DNA of 64,000 nucleotides from a virus, in the IMG/VR virus record IMGVR_UViG_3300012931_000759, positions 62,001-126,000 of that record, one strand, 5' to 3'. The position numbers and the translations under genes are program-made. The notes under the pieces are model-generated. The model made no database searches. It was not told the DNA's origin and saw nothing but the letters and a program-made list of their open reading frames with translations. Below, piece by piece: positions 7,173 through 14,070 of the stretch; positions within the stretch are counted from its first letter, which is position 1; every line of letters starts with the position of its first letter.

Positions 7173-8041
7173 TGGACATCGTCCTCGACATGGAGACCGG
7201 CGATCCCGACGACTTCATGACCCTGCTGCTCCTGTTGGGGCACCCGAGGTCGAACCTGAAGGCCGTCACGGTGACGCCCGGCACGAGGGAGCAGATCGGC
7301 CTGGTCAGGTGGGCATGCGCCCAACTCGCGCCGGGCCGGTACATCCCGGTCGGCGCGTTCGACCCCACGCGGGACAAAAAGTGCGTCTCCTCCTGGCACT
7401 ACGAGGTCTACGGGCAGATCCCACCCAAGGATCCGGACGACCGGGGCGGTTTCGTCCTCAAGCGGTGCTGCGACGAGAACACGACGCTCGTCACCGGCGC
7501 GCCTCTGCGGAACATCGGCGTGGCGATGGACCTGGACTTCAGGGTCGGCCGATGGGTAGCGCAGGGCGGATTCGCGGGCGAGGGCGTGGTGCCGCCGGAG
7601 CGGCAGCTGGAGAAGTTCCGGGGCATGGTCGTCTGTCCGACCTACAACCTGAACGGCGACCCGAAGGCGGTCCTGCGAGCCCTGGAGTATGGTGGGATAG
7701 GACACAGGCGGTTCGTCTCCAAGAACGTCTGCCACGGAGTGGTGGCCGACCGCGCGCTGGTCGACAGGGTCGGGGCGGCGAAGACTCCGCATCTGGAACT
7801 GATCCACAGGGGCATGGAGGCCTACCTGTCCAAGGGACCGGTCGGCAAGAAGGCCGGAAAGAAGCTCCACGATCCGCTGGCGGCCTGCTGCGCGCTGACA
7901 CCGGAGATAGGGGAATGGGCCGAGGTCAAGCTGTTCCGGGAGAAGGGCCAGTGGGGCAGCGCTTTGAAGCCAGGCACGAACACCTGGATTATCACAGGTT
8001 TTGACAAAGAACGGTTCGTTTCAGTCCTAACTGAAGTTTGA
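7160..8041 (+). CDS. Nucleoside hydrolase-like protein (IUNH family)
   Basis: The protein is 293 aa. The N terminus MDIVLDMETGDPDDFMTLLL resembles the calcium-binding DxDxGxDD cluster of inosine-uridine preferring nucleoside hydrolases, which split nucleosides into base and ribose. An NxTLVTGAPLRN-type segment and HDPLAACCAL near residue 240 match the family's second metal Asp (HDPLA). The cluster here reads DMETGDPDD, two residues longer than usual, so activity should not be assumed. A role in nucleoside salvage or removal of a host signal is plausible. It is cytosolic. Confidence 0.82.
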   Translation: MAEVMDIVLDMETGDPDDFMTLLLLLGHPRSNLKAVTVTPGTREQIGLVRWACAQLAPGRYIPVGAFDPTRDKKCVSSWHYEVYGQIPPKDPDDRGGFVLKRCCDENTTLVTGAPLRNIGVAMDLDFRVGRWVAQGGFAGEGVVPPERQLEKFRGMVVCPTYNLNGDPKAVLRALEYGGIGHRRFVSKNVCHGVVADRALVDRVGAAKTPHLELIHRGMEAYLSKGPVGKKAGKKLHDPLAACCALTPEIGEWAEVKLFREKGQWGSALKPGTNTWIITGFDKERFVSVLTEV

Positions 8042-8116
8042 GGTTTCAACACTTGGGAATCTATCATTATTCTGACATTAGTACTAGGAACATCTTAATA
8101 GTATTAGGAGGAATGT

Positions 8117-8803
8117 ATGAGACGGTTCACAGACAAGGAACTCAGCCAAGCGGTTAAGGACAGCCTATTCCTATTCCAGGTGATCCATAAGTTGGATCTG
8201 AACCCGAGCAAAACAACCTACTCGCGCATCAGGCACCTGATTCTCAAACTCGGTCTGGACACTTCGCATTGGACAGACGCCAGGACGATTCGGATCCTGC
8301 CTGACGAGCAAATTTTCGTCAAAGGATGCCGTGTTCCGCCTTCAACCGTGCGAAGGCGTTATGCGCAATTGGGACAGCCGTACCAATGTGCCGAATGCGG
8401 AATTTTCGAATGGCGCGGAGTTCAGTTGATTCTGGAATTGGATCACAAGAATGGAGATCGCAAGGACAACAGACTAGACAATCTGCGATGGCTGTGTCCA
8501 AATTGCCATAGCCTGACTTCGACATATTGCGGCAAAAATAAACCCCTACTGAAAAAGATCACTCATTGTGTCGAATGTGGAACGGCGGTTTCTAGGTATG
8601 CGACCAGGTGTCGACGATGCGCTGGCAATCTGATCGGCGCCACACGGATGAAGATCGAATGGCCTTCTGTTGACGATCTGATTCTGATGCTACAGAGAGA
8701 TTCATTGGCTACTGTGGCCGCACAGTTGGGCGTTTCATCTGCCGCTGTGAGAAAACATTTACTACATCGTCGCGGAGGGAAGAAAAATCCCAATGTGGCG
8801 TAA
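8117..8803 (+). CDS. HNH endonuclease with C-terminal helix-turn-helix
   Basis: The protein is 228 aa with AGGAGG upstream of the ATG. Its HNH core is in the middle: CAECGIFEW, LILELDHKNGDRKDNR, NLRWLCPNCHS. A CxxC pair (CVECG, CRRCAG) and a C-terminal helix-turn-helix (LATVAAQLGVSSAAVRKHL) follow, which would add sequence recognition. It lies directly before tRNA-Arg and tRNA-Asn, a common niche for homing genes. GC is lower than in the nucleoside hydrolase gene. Confidence 0.9.
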   Translation: MRRFTDKELSQAVKDSLFLFQVIHKLDLNPSKTTYSRIRHLILKLGLDTSHWTDARTIRILPDEQIFVKGCRVPPSTVRRRYAQLGQPYQCAECGIFEWRGVQLILELDHKNGDRKDNRLDNLRWLCPNCHSLTSTYCGKNKPLLKKITHCVECGTAVSRYATRCRRCAGNLIGATRMKIEWPSVDDLILMLQRDSLATVAAQLGVSSAAVRKHLLHRRGGKKNPNVA

Positions 8804-8807
8804 GCAT

Positions 8808-8880
8808 GCCCCCGTAGTCTACTGGATGAGGCGCTCGGCTACGGACCGAGTTTAAGCAGGTTCGATTCCTGCCGGGGGTA
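8808..8880 (+). tRNA. tRNA-Arg(ACG)
   Basis: Acceptor GCCCCCG/CGGGGGT with one G-U pair, anticodon arm CTCGG-CTACGGA-CCGAG giving ACG, T arm GCAGG-TTCGATT-CCTGC, discriminator A. No CCA. The acceptor is almost identical to those of the TAT and TAA tRNAs in this window. Confidence 0.93.
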
Positions 8881-8884
8881 CAAT

Positions 8885-9007
8885 TCAGGGATAGTTCAAG
8901 GGTAGAACGGACGGCTGTGGGCGTTCCTGCGGCCAGGGTTGTGGTGGGTCGGCACCGCCGATGCCCCTAACCGTCAAATGGGGGTTCGAATCCCTCTCCC
9001 TGAGCCA
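8885..9007 (+). tRNA. tRNA-Asn(GTT) interrupted by a 49-nt insertion in the anticodon
   Basis: Removing bases 8919-8967 leaves a normal 74-nt tRNA: acceptor TCAGGGA/TCCCTGA, D arm GTTC/GAAC, anticodon arm GACGG-CTGTTAA-CCGTC (anticodon GTT), T arm GGGGG-TTCGAAT-CCCTC, discriminator G and encoded CCA. T1-A72 and G73 agree with bacterial tRNA-Asn. The insertion falls between anticodon positions 35 and 36. It is GC-rich, its ends can pair (GGGC with GCCC), and it holds further hairpin potential (GGTG..CACC). It is far too short for a group I intron. Confidence 0.85.
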
Positions 9008-9020
9008 GAAAGGAGTCGGC

Positions 9021-9404
9021 ATGACACCAGGATCCGTTGTCGAACTCGAGCTGGACCAGCCTCGGAACCAATGGCTTGCCAGGCCGGGCGCCCGCGCCGT
9101 GATCGTCGATGGCAGGAAGCGGTTTCCGGATCTCTACGACCGGCTGGAGGAGTACCTTCGCAATTTCGGGCAGCCCGATGAGGACATCAAAGAGTTCATC
9201 TGGGTGGTGTGGGAACGGGCGGACAAGCGGTGGAACGGCCAGGCCGACGGGGCGTACACGAGGTACAGGTTCAGGGAGGTCCCGAAGGGACCTGAACCCA
9301 AGAACAACGATGGACGGACGGTCTGCTTCTGGTGCAAGGGATCGACGGAGACCAAGCAGGGCTTCACCTCGTCCTACAACATCTGCCCGAAGTGCGGGAA
9401 GTGA
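9021..9404 (+). CDS. Hypothetical protein with C-terminal zinc ribbon
   Basis: The protein is 127 aa with AAAGGAG 7 bases before the ATG. An N-terminal domain of about 90 residues is followed by a C-terminal zinc ribbon CFWCKG...ICPKCGK. Short zinc-ribbon proteins of this kind are frequent in phages and often act as nucleic-acid or protein-interaction modules. It is not otherwise recognised. Confidence 0.75.
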   Translation: MTPGSVVELELDQPRNQWLARPGARAVIVDGRKRFPDLYDRLEEYLRNFGQPDEDIKEFIWVVWERADKRWNGQADGAYTRYRFREVPKGPEPKNNDGRTVCFWCKGSTETKQGFTSSYNICPKCGK

Positions 9405-9407
9405 CGG

Positions 9408-9683
9408 ATGAGGAAGGTTGAGGACTCCAGATTCTACGAGATGTTCCAGGAGATCGACCGGTTCGTCGCCGAGCTCCGCAAAAGGTATGGCGGCGGGCAG
9501 GACTCGATCGCCGACTCGTTGATGGCCCTGTGCCTGATGGTCGCGAAGGTGCTCTCGCACGAGGGGCTTCCGGCCAGCGTGGCCGAGGAGTACATTGCGA
9601 GCTTCACGCGGTTCATCGACTCGGTTTCCGGCAAGGAGGGCGCGAGTCCGCTGGACAAGCTGATCGGGAAGGGAAGCAACTGA
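9408..9683 (+). CDS. Small hypothetical helical protein
   Basis: The protein is 91 aa, beginning 4 bases after the previous stop. It appears helical, with a hydrophobic segment (LMALCLMVAKVLS) too short and polar-flanked to be a confident membrane helix. No family is recognised. Confidence 0.65.
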   Translation: MRKVEDSRFYEMFQEIDRFVAELRKRYGGGQDSIADSLMALCLMVAKVLSHEGLPASVAEEYIASFTRFIDSVSGKEGASPLDKLIGKGSN

Positions 9684-9763
9684 CGCGAGGGTGGTGTAAT
9701 GGCAGCCACGCCACGCCAGGTCGAGAGCCTGGACAGGTGCCGATTCGAATCCGGCCGGGAGCA
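9684..9763 (+). tRNA. Degenerate tRNA-like gene, possibly Leu(GAG)
   Basis: A perfect anticodon stem CCAGG/CCTGG holds the loop TCGAGAG (GAG if read at 34-36, with C at position 33). The T arm is GCCGA-TTCGAAT-CCGGC with one mismatch. A D-arm-like GTGG/CCAC is present, but the 3' acceptor strand CGGGAGC has no good 5' partner. It may be a relic or carry sequence errors. Confidence 0.4.
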
Positions 9764-9777
9764 CAAGGAGAAGTCGC

Positions 9778-10110
9778 ATGGCCGAGCAGGAGAGGCATTT
9801 CGTCCAGCTGATGGAGCTGTTCGCGAAGCAAGGCATTCCCGCCATCCCCATGGATCAGGTCAGGCAGACTGGGGACAGTTGGAACTTCGAGGTTTTCGGC
9901 GAGCGCGGATCAATCATCACCTACCGGCTGTGGGGTCTTGGGATCGTGAATGTCTGGATGGGCAAGGCCGATTTGGACTCCGGCGGCCTGGCGATGCAGG
10001 GCCAGGTCCCGAACGGGGTCGAGCACATCCTCAGGCTCCACAAGCGTTTTGCGACCTCCGGCCGCCGCAAAGTGCTTCGCAGGGCTGAGCGCGCTCCGTA
10101 CGGATTGTAG
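9778..10110 (+). CDS. Hypothetical protein
   Basis: The protein is 110 aa, following a tRNA-like element with AAGGAG before the ATG. The predicted structure is mixed alpha/beta, with a basic C-terminal tail (HKRFATSGRRKVLRRAERAP) that could bind nucleic acid. No family is recognised. Confidence 0.7.
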   Translation: MAEQERHFVQLMELFAKQGIPAIPMDQVRQTGDSWNFEVFGERGSIITYRLWGLGIVNVWMGKADLDSGGLAMQGQVPNGVEHILRLHKRFATSGRRKVLRRAERAPYGL

Positions 10111-10115
10111 TTTGC

Positions 10116-10190
10116 GCCCCCGTAGCGCAAATGGCAGGAGGCACCGGTTTTAAAAACCGGACAGTGCCGGTTCAAATCCGGCCGGGGGCA
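10116..10190 (+). tRNA. tRNA with anticodon TAA (Leu), class-I shape
   Basis: Acceptor GCCCCCG/CGGGGGC, anticodon arm CCGGT-TTTAAAA-ACCGG giving TAA, T arm GCCGG-TTCAAAT-CCGGC, discriminator A, no CCA. The variable loop has only five bases, although bacterial tRNA-Leu normally has a long arm, so the amino acid identity is not certain from structure. Confidence 0.88.
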
Positions 10191-10203
10191 TGAGGAGACG
10201 GCG

Positions 10204-10674
10204 ATGATCAGCGCGAACTGGAAAAACGGGCAGGGCCACGAGCTGGTCCTATGTTACGAGGAGAAGACGACGGGCGGCGGAATCTGCAAAGGCCAAGAGC
10301 ACCAGCTCTGGCCGGACTATGAGCCGCTCTACTACGAGGTGGCGCTCTTGTCCCTTCACAGGCCGGATTTGAAGCAGCTTTCGTGGAACTGTGAAACGGT
10401 CTACGCCCAGTTCAATCCGACCAAGGCCAAGCGCGCACATCTAGTGGTTGTCAAATATCAAGACGGCGACACCTTCGGGACATCCCATGGGAATGTCTAT
10501 ATCGAGGGAGCATATCGGACAAAAAAGGAAGCCGATAGGATTGCCAAGAGCATCGAGGACGATATCTACAAGGGAGGCTACAAGGCCTGGAGTAGATATT
10601 TCAAGAGCCTAGAAGAGTGTCGAGGTTGTCTCCTTCGACATAGAAAAGTGAGGTTGTCGGCTGTAGAGGAATAG
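10204..10674 (+). CDS. Hypothetical protein
   Basis: The protein is 156 aa with GGAGACGGCG upstream of the ATG. It is mixed alpha/beta, with a helix rich in Lys and Asp (KKEADRIAKSIEDDIYKGG) and a C-terminal CRGCLLRHRK. Its final 19 bases overlap a tRNA-like sequence. No family is recognised. Confidence 0.7.
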   Translation: MISANWKNGQGHELVLCYEEKTTGGGICKGQEHQLWPDYEPLYYEVALLSLHRPDLKQLSWNCETVYAQFNPTKAKRAHLVVVKYQDGDTFGTSHGNVYIEGAYRTKKEADRIAKSIEDDIYKGGYKAWSRYFKSLEECRGCLLRHRKVRLSAVEE

Positions 10675-10727
10675 CTCCCTAGCGCCCTAGTACAGCGTCC
10701 ACAGCGGTTTGATTCCGCCAGCCGACT
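10656..10727 (+). tRNA. tRNA-like sequence overlapping a gene end
   Basis: GTCGGCT and AGCCGAC form a perfect 7-bp acceptor stem, and GCGG-TTTGATT-CCGC a T-like arm. A GCGC/GCGT anticodon stem encloses CCTAGTACA. The anticodon is unclear (AGT if the closing C-A is counted), and the D arm is only GAG/CTC. It overlaps the last 19 bases of the upstream coding sequence, which argues for a decayed or unusual gene. Confidence 0.45.
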
Positions 10728-10739
10728 CAGGAGGTCAAG

Positions 10740-11057
10740 ATGAACGATTGGTTCGCGGAGGCGCTCGAGGCATGCGCATTAGGCAACCAGGACAAGGCGC
10801 TTGACATCGTCTACGACATCGTGGATAATATGTTGTTGTCGGCAAGATTTGACGACGCCGACCAGGCATTGCGAGAGATTGACGTGCCCAACACGCCAAT
10901 AGTGATCCTGGTTGGATTGCTGACGATCACCTTGTTGGCCAATGATCGCCTGCCGTCGCGCTCAGCGTTTTTCGAGGCTGTCCGGGCCGAATGTATTGCG
11001 CGCGGACGGACGGGTACCGACCAGTTGCTTAAAGGGCTTGACATGGAAATGCGATGA
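10740..11057 (+). CDS. Hypothetical protein
   Basis: The protein is 105 aa with AGGAGG 5 bases before the ATG. It is acidic and helical. A hydrophobic stretch (PIVILVGLLTITLLA) near the middle could be buried or a single membrane-associated helix. It overlaps the methyltransferase gene by ATGA, suggesting coupled translation. No family is recognised. Confidence 0.65.
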   Translation: MNDWFAEALEACALGNQDKALDIVYDIVDNMLLSARFDDADQALREIDVPNTPIVILVGLLTITLLANDRLPSRSAFFEAVRAECIARGRTGTDQLLKGLDMEMR

Positions 11058-11665
11058 TCGAGGCTCTTTCGATACCTGGATGGATGAGTTGCGACGAGTG
11101 CCAGGAGTTGTACGGCCTGGCTATGTCCGCCAACGGACCAATCCTGGAGATCGGGCATTTTCTAGGCCGATCCACTGCCTGTATCTGCGCGGGCATCCGG
11201 GACTCTGGGCGCGGAAACTCTTTTCGGTCGTACGATCTCGGATTCCGTACGGACGCAGAGTTTCGGGAGTTTTACGACAGGATCCACCAGCGGCCAACGC
11301 CGGTGCCCGACCTTCACCAGCAGGTGTTCCAGAGCGGCCGCATCTCAACAGACATCGCAAGGGAGAACTTGGAACGATATGGTCTGGTAGGGTTCGTAGA
11401 ACTTGTTAGCGGGAATTTCATCGAATTGGACAGGGACCGGTACGCCTTCGTGTTCTGTGATGCCGTCCATGAGACAAACGAGATCCGGCACAACCTGCCA
11501 CATATCATGGAGCGTAGCGCGTCGTCAGCTGTCTGGGCATTCCATGACATGTACGGCATAAATGCGACGCTAGTCGAAGAGTTGTCGGGGGCGCGGCTGG
11601 TTGAGCGGGTGGGAAGTTTAGGCATTTTTAACTACATTGGACAGCACTCTGACGAGGCCTTTTGA
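11054..11665 (+). CDS. Class I SAM-dependent methyltransferase-like protein
   Basis: The protein is 203 aa. ILEIGHFLGRSTACICAGI matches motif I of the Methyltransf_24/CmcI-like family (vlEiGxfxGrSTxxLA). YAFVFCDAVHETNEI fits the strand and Asp-His region that follows in this group, and SAVWAFHDMYG the later motif. The substrate is unknown. Neighbouring glycosyltransferases could mean a sugar or small-molecule acceptor. It is cytosolic and coupled to the upstream small gene. Confidence 0.72.
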   Translation: MIEALSIPGWMSCDECQELYGLAMSANGPILEIGHFLGRSTACICAGIRDSGRGNSFRSYDLGFRTDAEFREFYDRIHQRPTPVPDLHQQVFQSGRISTDIARENLERYGLVGFVELVSGNFIELDRDRYAFVFCDAVHETNEIRHNLPHIMERSASSAVWAFHDMYGINATLVEELSGARLVERVGSLGIFNYIGQHSDEAF

Positions 11666-11709
11666 CTGTTAATCTGGTGAGGTGGTTCGATTCCCGTTGG
11701 GTTACACGT

Positions 11710-11774
11710 GGTTCCATCGTTCAGCCTGGCCTAGGATATCGGCTTGTTACGCCGAAGACAGGTCCATGGGACCG
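11710..11774 (+). tRNA. tRNA-like element lacking a T arm
   Basis: GGTTCCA pairs with TGGGACC (7 pairs with one G-U), and GTTC/GGAT forms a weak D arm with a GG-containing loop. TCGGC-TTGTTAC-GCCGA is a perfect anticodon arm (GTT at 34-36), and the discriminator is G. Only 11 bases lie where the T arm should be. An isolated TTCGATT T-loop-like sequence occurs at 11687-11693. It is probably a deleted tRNA relic. Confidence 0.35.
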
Positions 11775-11824
11775 CAAGAAATGTACAATGGGGATTGTTG
11801 TCCAATACCACAAGGAGGATAATG

Positions 11825-11944
11825 ATGCTGGAGTTTTTCGCCAATCTATGGCAAAGTAATACTGGCAACAAGGTCATGCTGATTGTCGGCGCCCTGATTT
11901 TCCTAGTGGCCATTGTCGGGGTTGTCTACGGCATCTGTTCTTGA
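11825..11944 (+). CDS. Small single-pass membrane protein
   Basis: The protein is 39 aa. AAGGAGG lies 6 bases before the ATG at 11825; an adjacent ATG at 11822 is too close to it. The protein is one long hydrophobic helix (VMLIVGALIFLVAIVGVVYG) after a short polar N terminus. Its size resembles small phage membrane proteins of unknown role. A lysis function is possible but unsupported. Confidence 0.7.
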   Translation: MLEFFANLWQSNTGNKVMLIVGALIFLVAIVGVVYGICS

Positions 11945-11954
11945 ACAATGATCG

Positions 11955-12000
11955 TTGCGGGATAACCAATAGGTAAGGCAACGGACTTCATAATCCGGAA
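11955..12000 (+). tRNA. Partial tRNA-Met-like sequence (CAT), 5' half
   Basis: The stretch from GCGGGATAACC through ACGGACTTCATAATCCGG resembles the D and anticodon arms of a tRNA-Met, with CGGA/TCCG enclosing CTTCATAA (CAT). The loop has eight bases instead of seven, and no matching T arm or 3' acceptor follows before tRNA-Ser at 12017. Confidence 0.3.
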
Positions 12001-12016
12001 ACAATGGTTTTATAAT

Positions 12017-12106
12017 GGAAGGCCCGTCAGGCATTGGTGCCCTGTGCGCGCCCGCTAAGCGCGTGGGGATTAACCTCCCCTAGCAGTTCGATTCTGCTGC
12101 CTTCCG
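12017..12106 (+). tRNA. tRNA-Ser(GCT)
   Basis: Acceptor GGAAGGC/GCCTTCC, anticodon arm CGCGC-CCGCTAA-GCGCG giving GCT, long class-II variable arm GGGG-ATTAACCT-CCCC, T arm AGCAG-TTCGATT-CTGCT, discriminator G, no CCA. Position 33 is C rather than the nearly invariant U. Confidence 0.9.
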
Positions 12107-12221
12107 ATGGATTTTGGTGGGTACATTTTGTGTTGGTTTTAGGTGTGCGGCTCGAATTTGCGTGGGTCTGAAATATGGTTCCGTCTATTCAACTTATACA
12201 CCCACCACCAAGGAGAAAAAC

Positions 12222-12407
12222 ATGAGTGGCGTATTCATCCACAAGAAGACCGGCAACAAGTATGTGGTCATTGGCGAGTGTCTGAATTGTACGAACGCCC
12301 AGGATGGCCAGGAGATGGTGGTCTATTCTAGGGGCGGAAAAGTGTTCGTCCGGGAGAAATCGGAATTCCTGAAGAAGTTTGTCCCGGAGAAGGTCGATGG
12401 GGAATAG
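12222..12407 (+). CDS. DUF1653-like small protein
   Basis: The protein is 61 aa with AAGGAG before the ATG. GVFIHKKTGNKYVVIGECLN..QEMVVYSR..KVFVREKSEFLKKF resembles the DUF1653 fold of small phage and bacterial proteins (Y.H.KGn.Y.v..A..te..e.vVY......wvRp...F). The function of the family is unknown. The next ATG begins 4 bases after its TAG stop. Confidence 0.7.
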   Translation: MSGVFIHKKTGNKYVVIGECLNCTNAQDGQEMVVYSRGGKVFVREKSEFLKKFVPEKVDGE

Positions 12408-12410
12408 TCG

Positions 12411-12623
12411 ATGTGGATCAACAGGAAGGAATTCAGGGAGCTGGCCGCAAGGGTCGACGAGCTTGTCGCCACGGCGACTGAAACAGGCAGTTGGGCTCTT
12501 GTAAACCCCGGCCAGGACAACGAGGCCAATAGGTTCTACAAGCTTTTGTGGGCCCACATGGATCTACGGATAGCGTTGTCGGCTCTGGCCGGCAAGCTGG
12601 AAGCTATAGCTACGAGGTGGTAG
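12411..12623 (+). CDS. Small hypothetical protein
   Basis: The protein is 70 aa, helical, starting 4 bases after the previous TAG. Its own TAG stop abuts the next ATG (TAGATG), indicating coupled translation in a short operon. No family is recognised. Confidence 0.65.
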   Translation: MWINRKEFRELAARVDELVATATETGSWALVNPGQDNEANRFYKLLWAHMDLRIALSALAGKLEAIATRW

Positions 12624-12962
12624 ATGACCGAAGAACAGAGGGAACTCAAGATTTCGGAACTCGACAGCACGCTGTTCAAGCCGTACTGGGGGATCATCAT
12701 CGCTATTTCGAAAACGGTGATTCGCAGGGTACAGGCCCTGCTCGGGATGCCCGAGATGGAGGCAGTTTTATTTGTAGCTAGGCGGTACGCGGAGGTGGAT
12801 CTGCCGGAATCCATCGACGGCATGACGGATGACCTGTATGTGTCCAGAAGCATTGATTTCGAGTCCCAGATGGTGCTGCTCAGCATTACCTCGATAACGG
12901 AGAGGAAGGGCATGTATGCCATCACGCCGGGCTTTAAATATCCGCAGAAACAAGTGTATTGA
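12624..12962 (+). CDS. Hypothetical protein
   Basis: The protein is 112 aa, directly joined to the previous gene. A central helical and hydrophobic region (YWGIIIAISKTVIRRVQALLG) is present, with no clear signal or membrane anchor. No family is recognised. Confidence 0.65.
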   Translation: MTEEQRELKISELDSTLFKPYWGIIIAISKTVIRRVQALLGMPEMEAVLFVARRYAEVDLPESIDGMTDDLYVSRSIDFESQMVLLSITSITERKGMYAITPGFKYPQKQVY

Positions 12963-12963
12963 C

Positions 12964-13089
12964 ATGGACGCCTTTGCCATCGCATGGGCGATGGCTAAAG
13001 AGGATCTCAAGATCCTGCTGAGGGTGATGGCCGAAAGATGCCGAGAAAGACCAGCGAGGAAATCAGGAAAAACTACCGGAAAAGGTTGA
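12964..13089 (+). CDS. Very small possible protein
   Basis: A 41-codon frame begins one base after the previous stop and ends inside the next gene in another frame. The first half is helical (AFAIAWAMAKEDLKILLRVM) and the end is basic. Overlap of 52 bases with the next gene lowers confidence. It may instead be leader sequence carrying that gene's ribosome site. Confidence 0.35.
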   Translation: MDAFAIAWAMAKEDLKILLRVMAERCRERPARKSGKTTGKG

Positions 13090-13445
13090 ACTTGCCGGAG
13101 TTTCCGCCGGATGGCGAGCTGGTCAGGTTCATGACGAAATCCGGCACCCTCATTGCCGTCGGCTACGAGCGCGTCGTTATTGGCGACCGTGGGCCGTACA
13201 TCGAGTTCGCGCCTGGCCGCATCATGAAGGTTGGCTGGAACATTCCGGCCCACCAAAAGTGGCGCATCAAAGGCCAATGCTACTATGTCGAAGGGCGCAC
13301 TTTGGACGAGGCCAACGTCAAGATGTACTACCAGAAGGCGACGGTTGGATACGCTGACTACAGGGTTGGGATGTGGTACATCTCGCCGTTCGACCTGACG
13401 ACCGACCAATGGCCGATGCTGGTCGCCCCGCTGGAGGGGCGGTAA
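13038..13445 (+). CDS. Hypothetical protein
   Basis: The protein is 135 aa. A basic N terminus (PRKTSEEIRKNYRKRL) precedes a beta-rich body with repeated Tyr and Gly. No motif is recognised. The upstream bases (GGCCGAAAG) give a weak ribosome site. Confidence 0.65.
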   Translation: MPRKTSEEIRKNYRKRLNLPEFPPDGELVRFMTKSGTLIAVGYERVVIGDRGPYIEFAPGRIMKVGWNIPAHQKWRIKGQCYYVEGRTLDEANVKMYYQKATVGYADYRVGMWYISPFDLTTDQWPMLVAPLEGR

Positions 13446-13449
13446 TGTC

Positions 13450-13668
13450 ATGTATTTCGACGACGACTGCCCCAGCCACGACTACAATGAGTGCGACGAC
13501 AACGGGAAATGCGCCCTACAGGCGAAGGCGGCCAGGTTCGTCAAGTAGCTTGACCTGCTCTGGGCGGATGCTGAACTCGAGGACATTCCGCTGTTTGAGT
13601 CGCTGGTGCTTAGGGAAATCCTATGGACGTTCGCGAAGCGGTGTCCGCATTTCAAGGGGAAAGACTAA
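13450..13668 (+). pseudogene. Small protein gene with in-frame TAG
   Basis: The frame from ATG 13450 is acidic (YFDDDCPSHDYNECDDNG) and reaches TAG at 13546-13548. It then continues in the same frame with protein-like sequence (LDLLWADAELEDIPLFESLV) to TAA at 13666-13668. A Gln codon (CAG) in place of TAG would give one 72-aa protein. This may be a nonsense mutation, a sequencing error or amber read-through; neighbouring genes use TAG as a normal stop. Confidence 0.55.
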
Positions 13669-13741
13669 GGGTATGGCCGTCCTACATTGGCGCCAGCGTG
13701 TGGAATAACGTCCCTGGGGATTCGAGTCCCTCCATCCGTAC
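13669..13741 (+). tRNA. Degenerate tRNA-like sequence
   Basis: A T-arm-like GGGGA-TTCGAGT-CCCTC with one mismatch sits at 13716-13732. GTATGG upstream partly matches CCATCC downstream as an acceptor. The anticodon region (GCGT..ACGT enclosing GTGGAATA) is irregular. It is supported mainly by the T arm and by its intergenic position like the other tRNAs. Confidence 0.3.
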
Positions 13742-13752
13742 CGAGGTGAACT

Positions 13753-14058
13753 ATGGGCTGGGCAAACAACGCCATCAAGGAGCTCTTGGCTGGCAACACC
13801 GTCCAGATCCGCCCCAAGGGCAATTCTATGAGGGGGCGGATCGAGAGCGGCCAGCTAGTGACCATCGCGCCATGCGTTCCCGGCGACATCGAGATTGGCG
13901 ATGTAGTGCTTGCCAAGGTCAAGGGGCGCGTGTTTCTACATCTGGTCGGGGCTGTCGCGGACGCCAAGCGGAAACGCATGTTCTTGATCAAGAACAACCG
14001 GGGCCGGACCAATGGATGGACCGGCACGGTCTACGGCAAAGTCGTTAAGGTTGAGTAG
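13753..14058 (+). CDS. S24/LexA-like peptidase-fold protein
   Basis: The protein is 101 aa. VQIRPKGNSMRGRIESGQLV resembles the catalytic-Ser strand of S24/S26 peptidases (GxSMxPxxxxGdxv), followed by EIGDVVLAKVKGRVFLHLV, which parallels the strand carrying the catalytic Lys. There is no N-terminal DNA-binding domain, so it is not a classical repressor. It may be a stand-alone self-cleaving or inactive derivative. The start is the ATG at 13753 (GAGGTGAACT upstream). Confidence 0.7.
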   Translation: MGWANNAIKELLAGNTVQIRPKGNSMRGRIESGQLVTIAPCVPGDIEIGDVVLAKVKGRVFLHLVGAVADAKRKRMFLIKNNRGRTNGWTGTVYGKVVKVE

Positions 14059-14070
14059 AAAGGGAAAGCT

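Noticed and set aside
7144-8004. Second long frame over the nucleoside hydrolase
   Set aside because: Its low-complexity Gly/Arg-rich translation is an off-frame shadow of the hydrolase, which has recognisable motifs.
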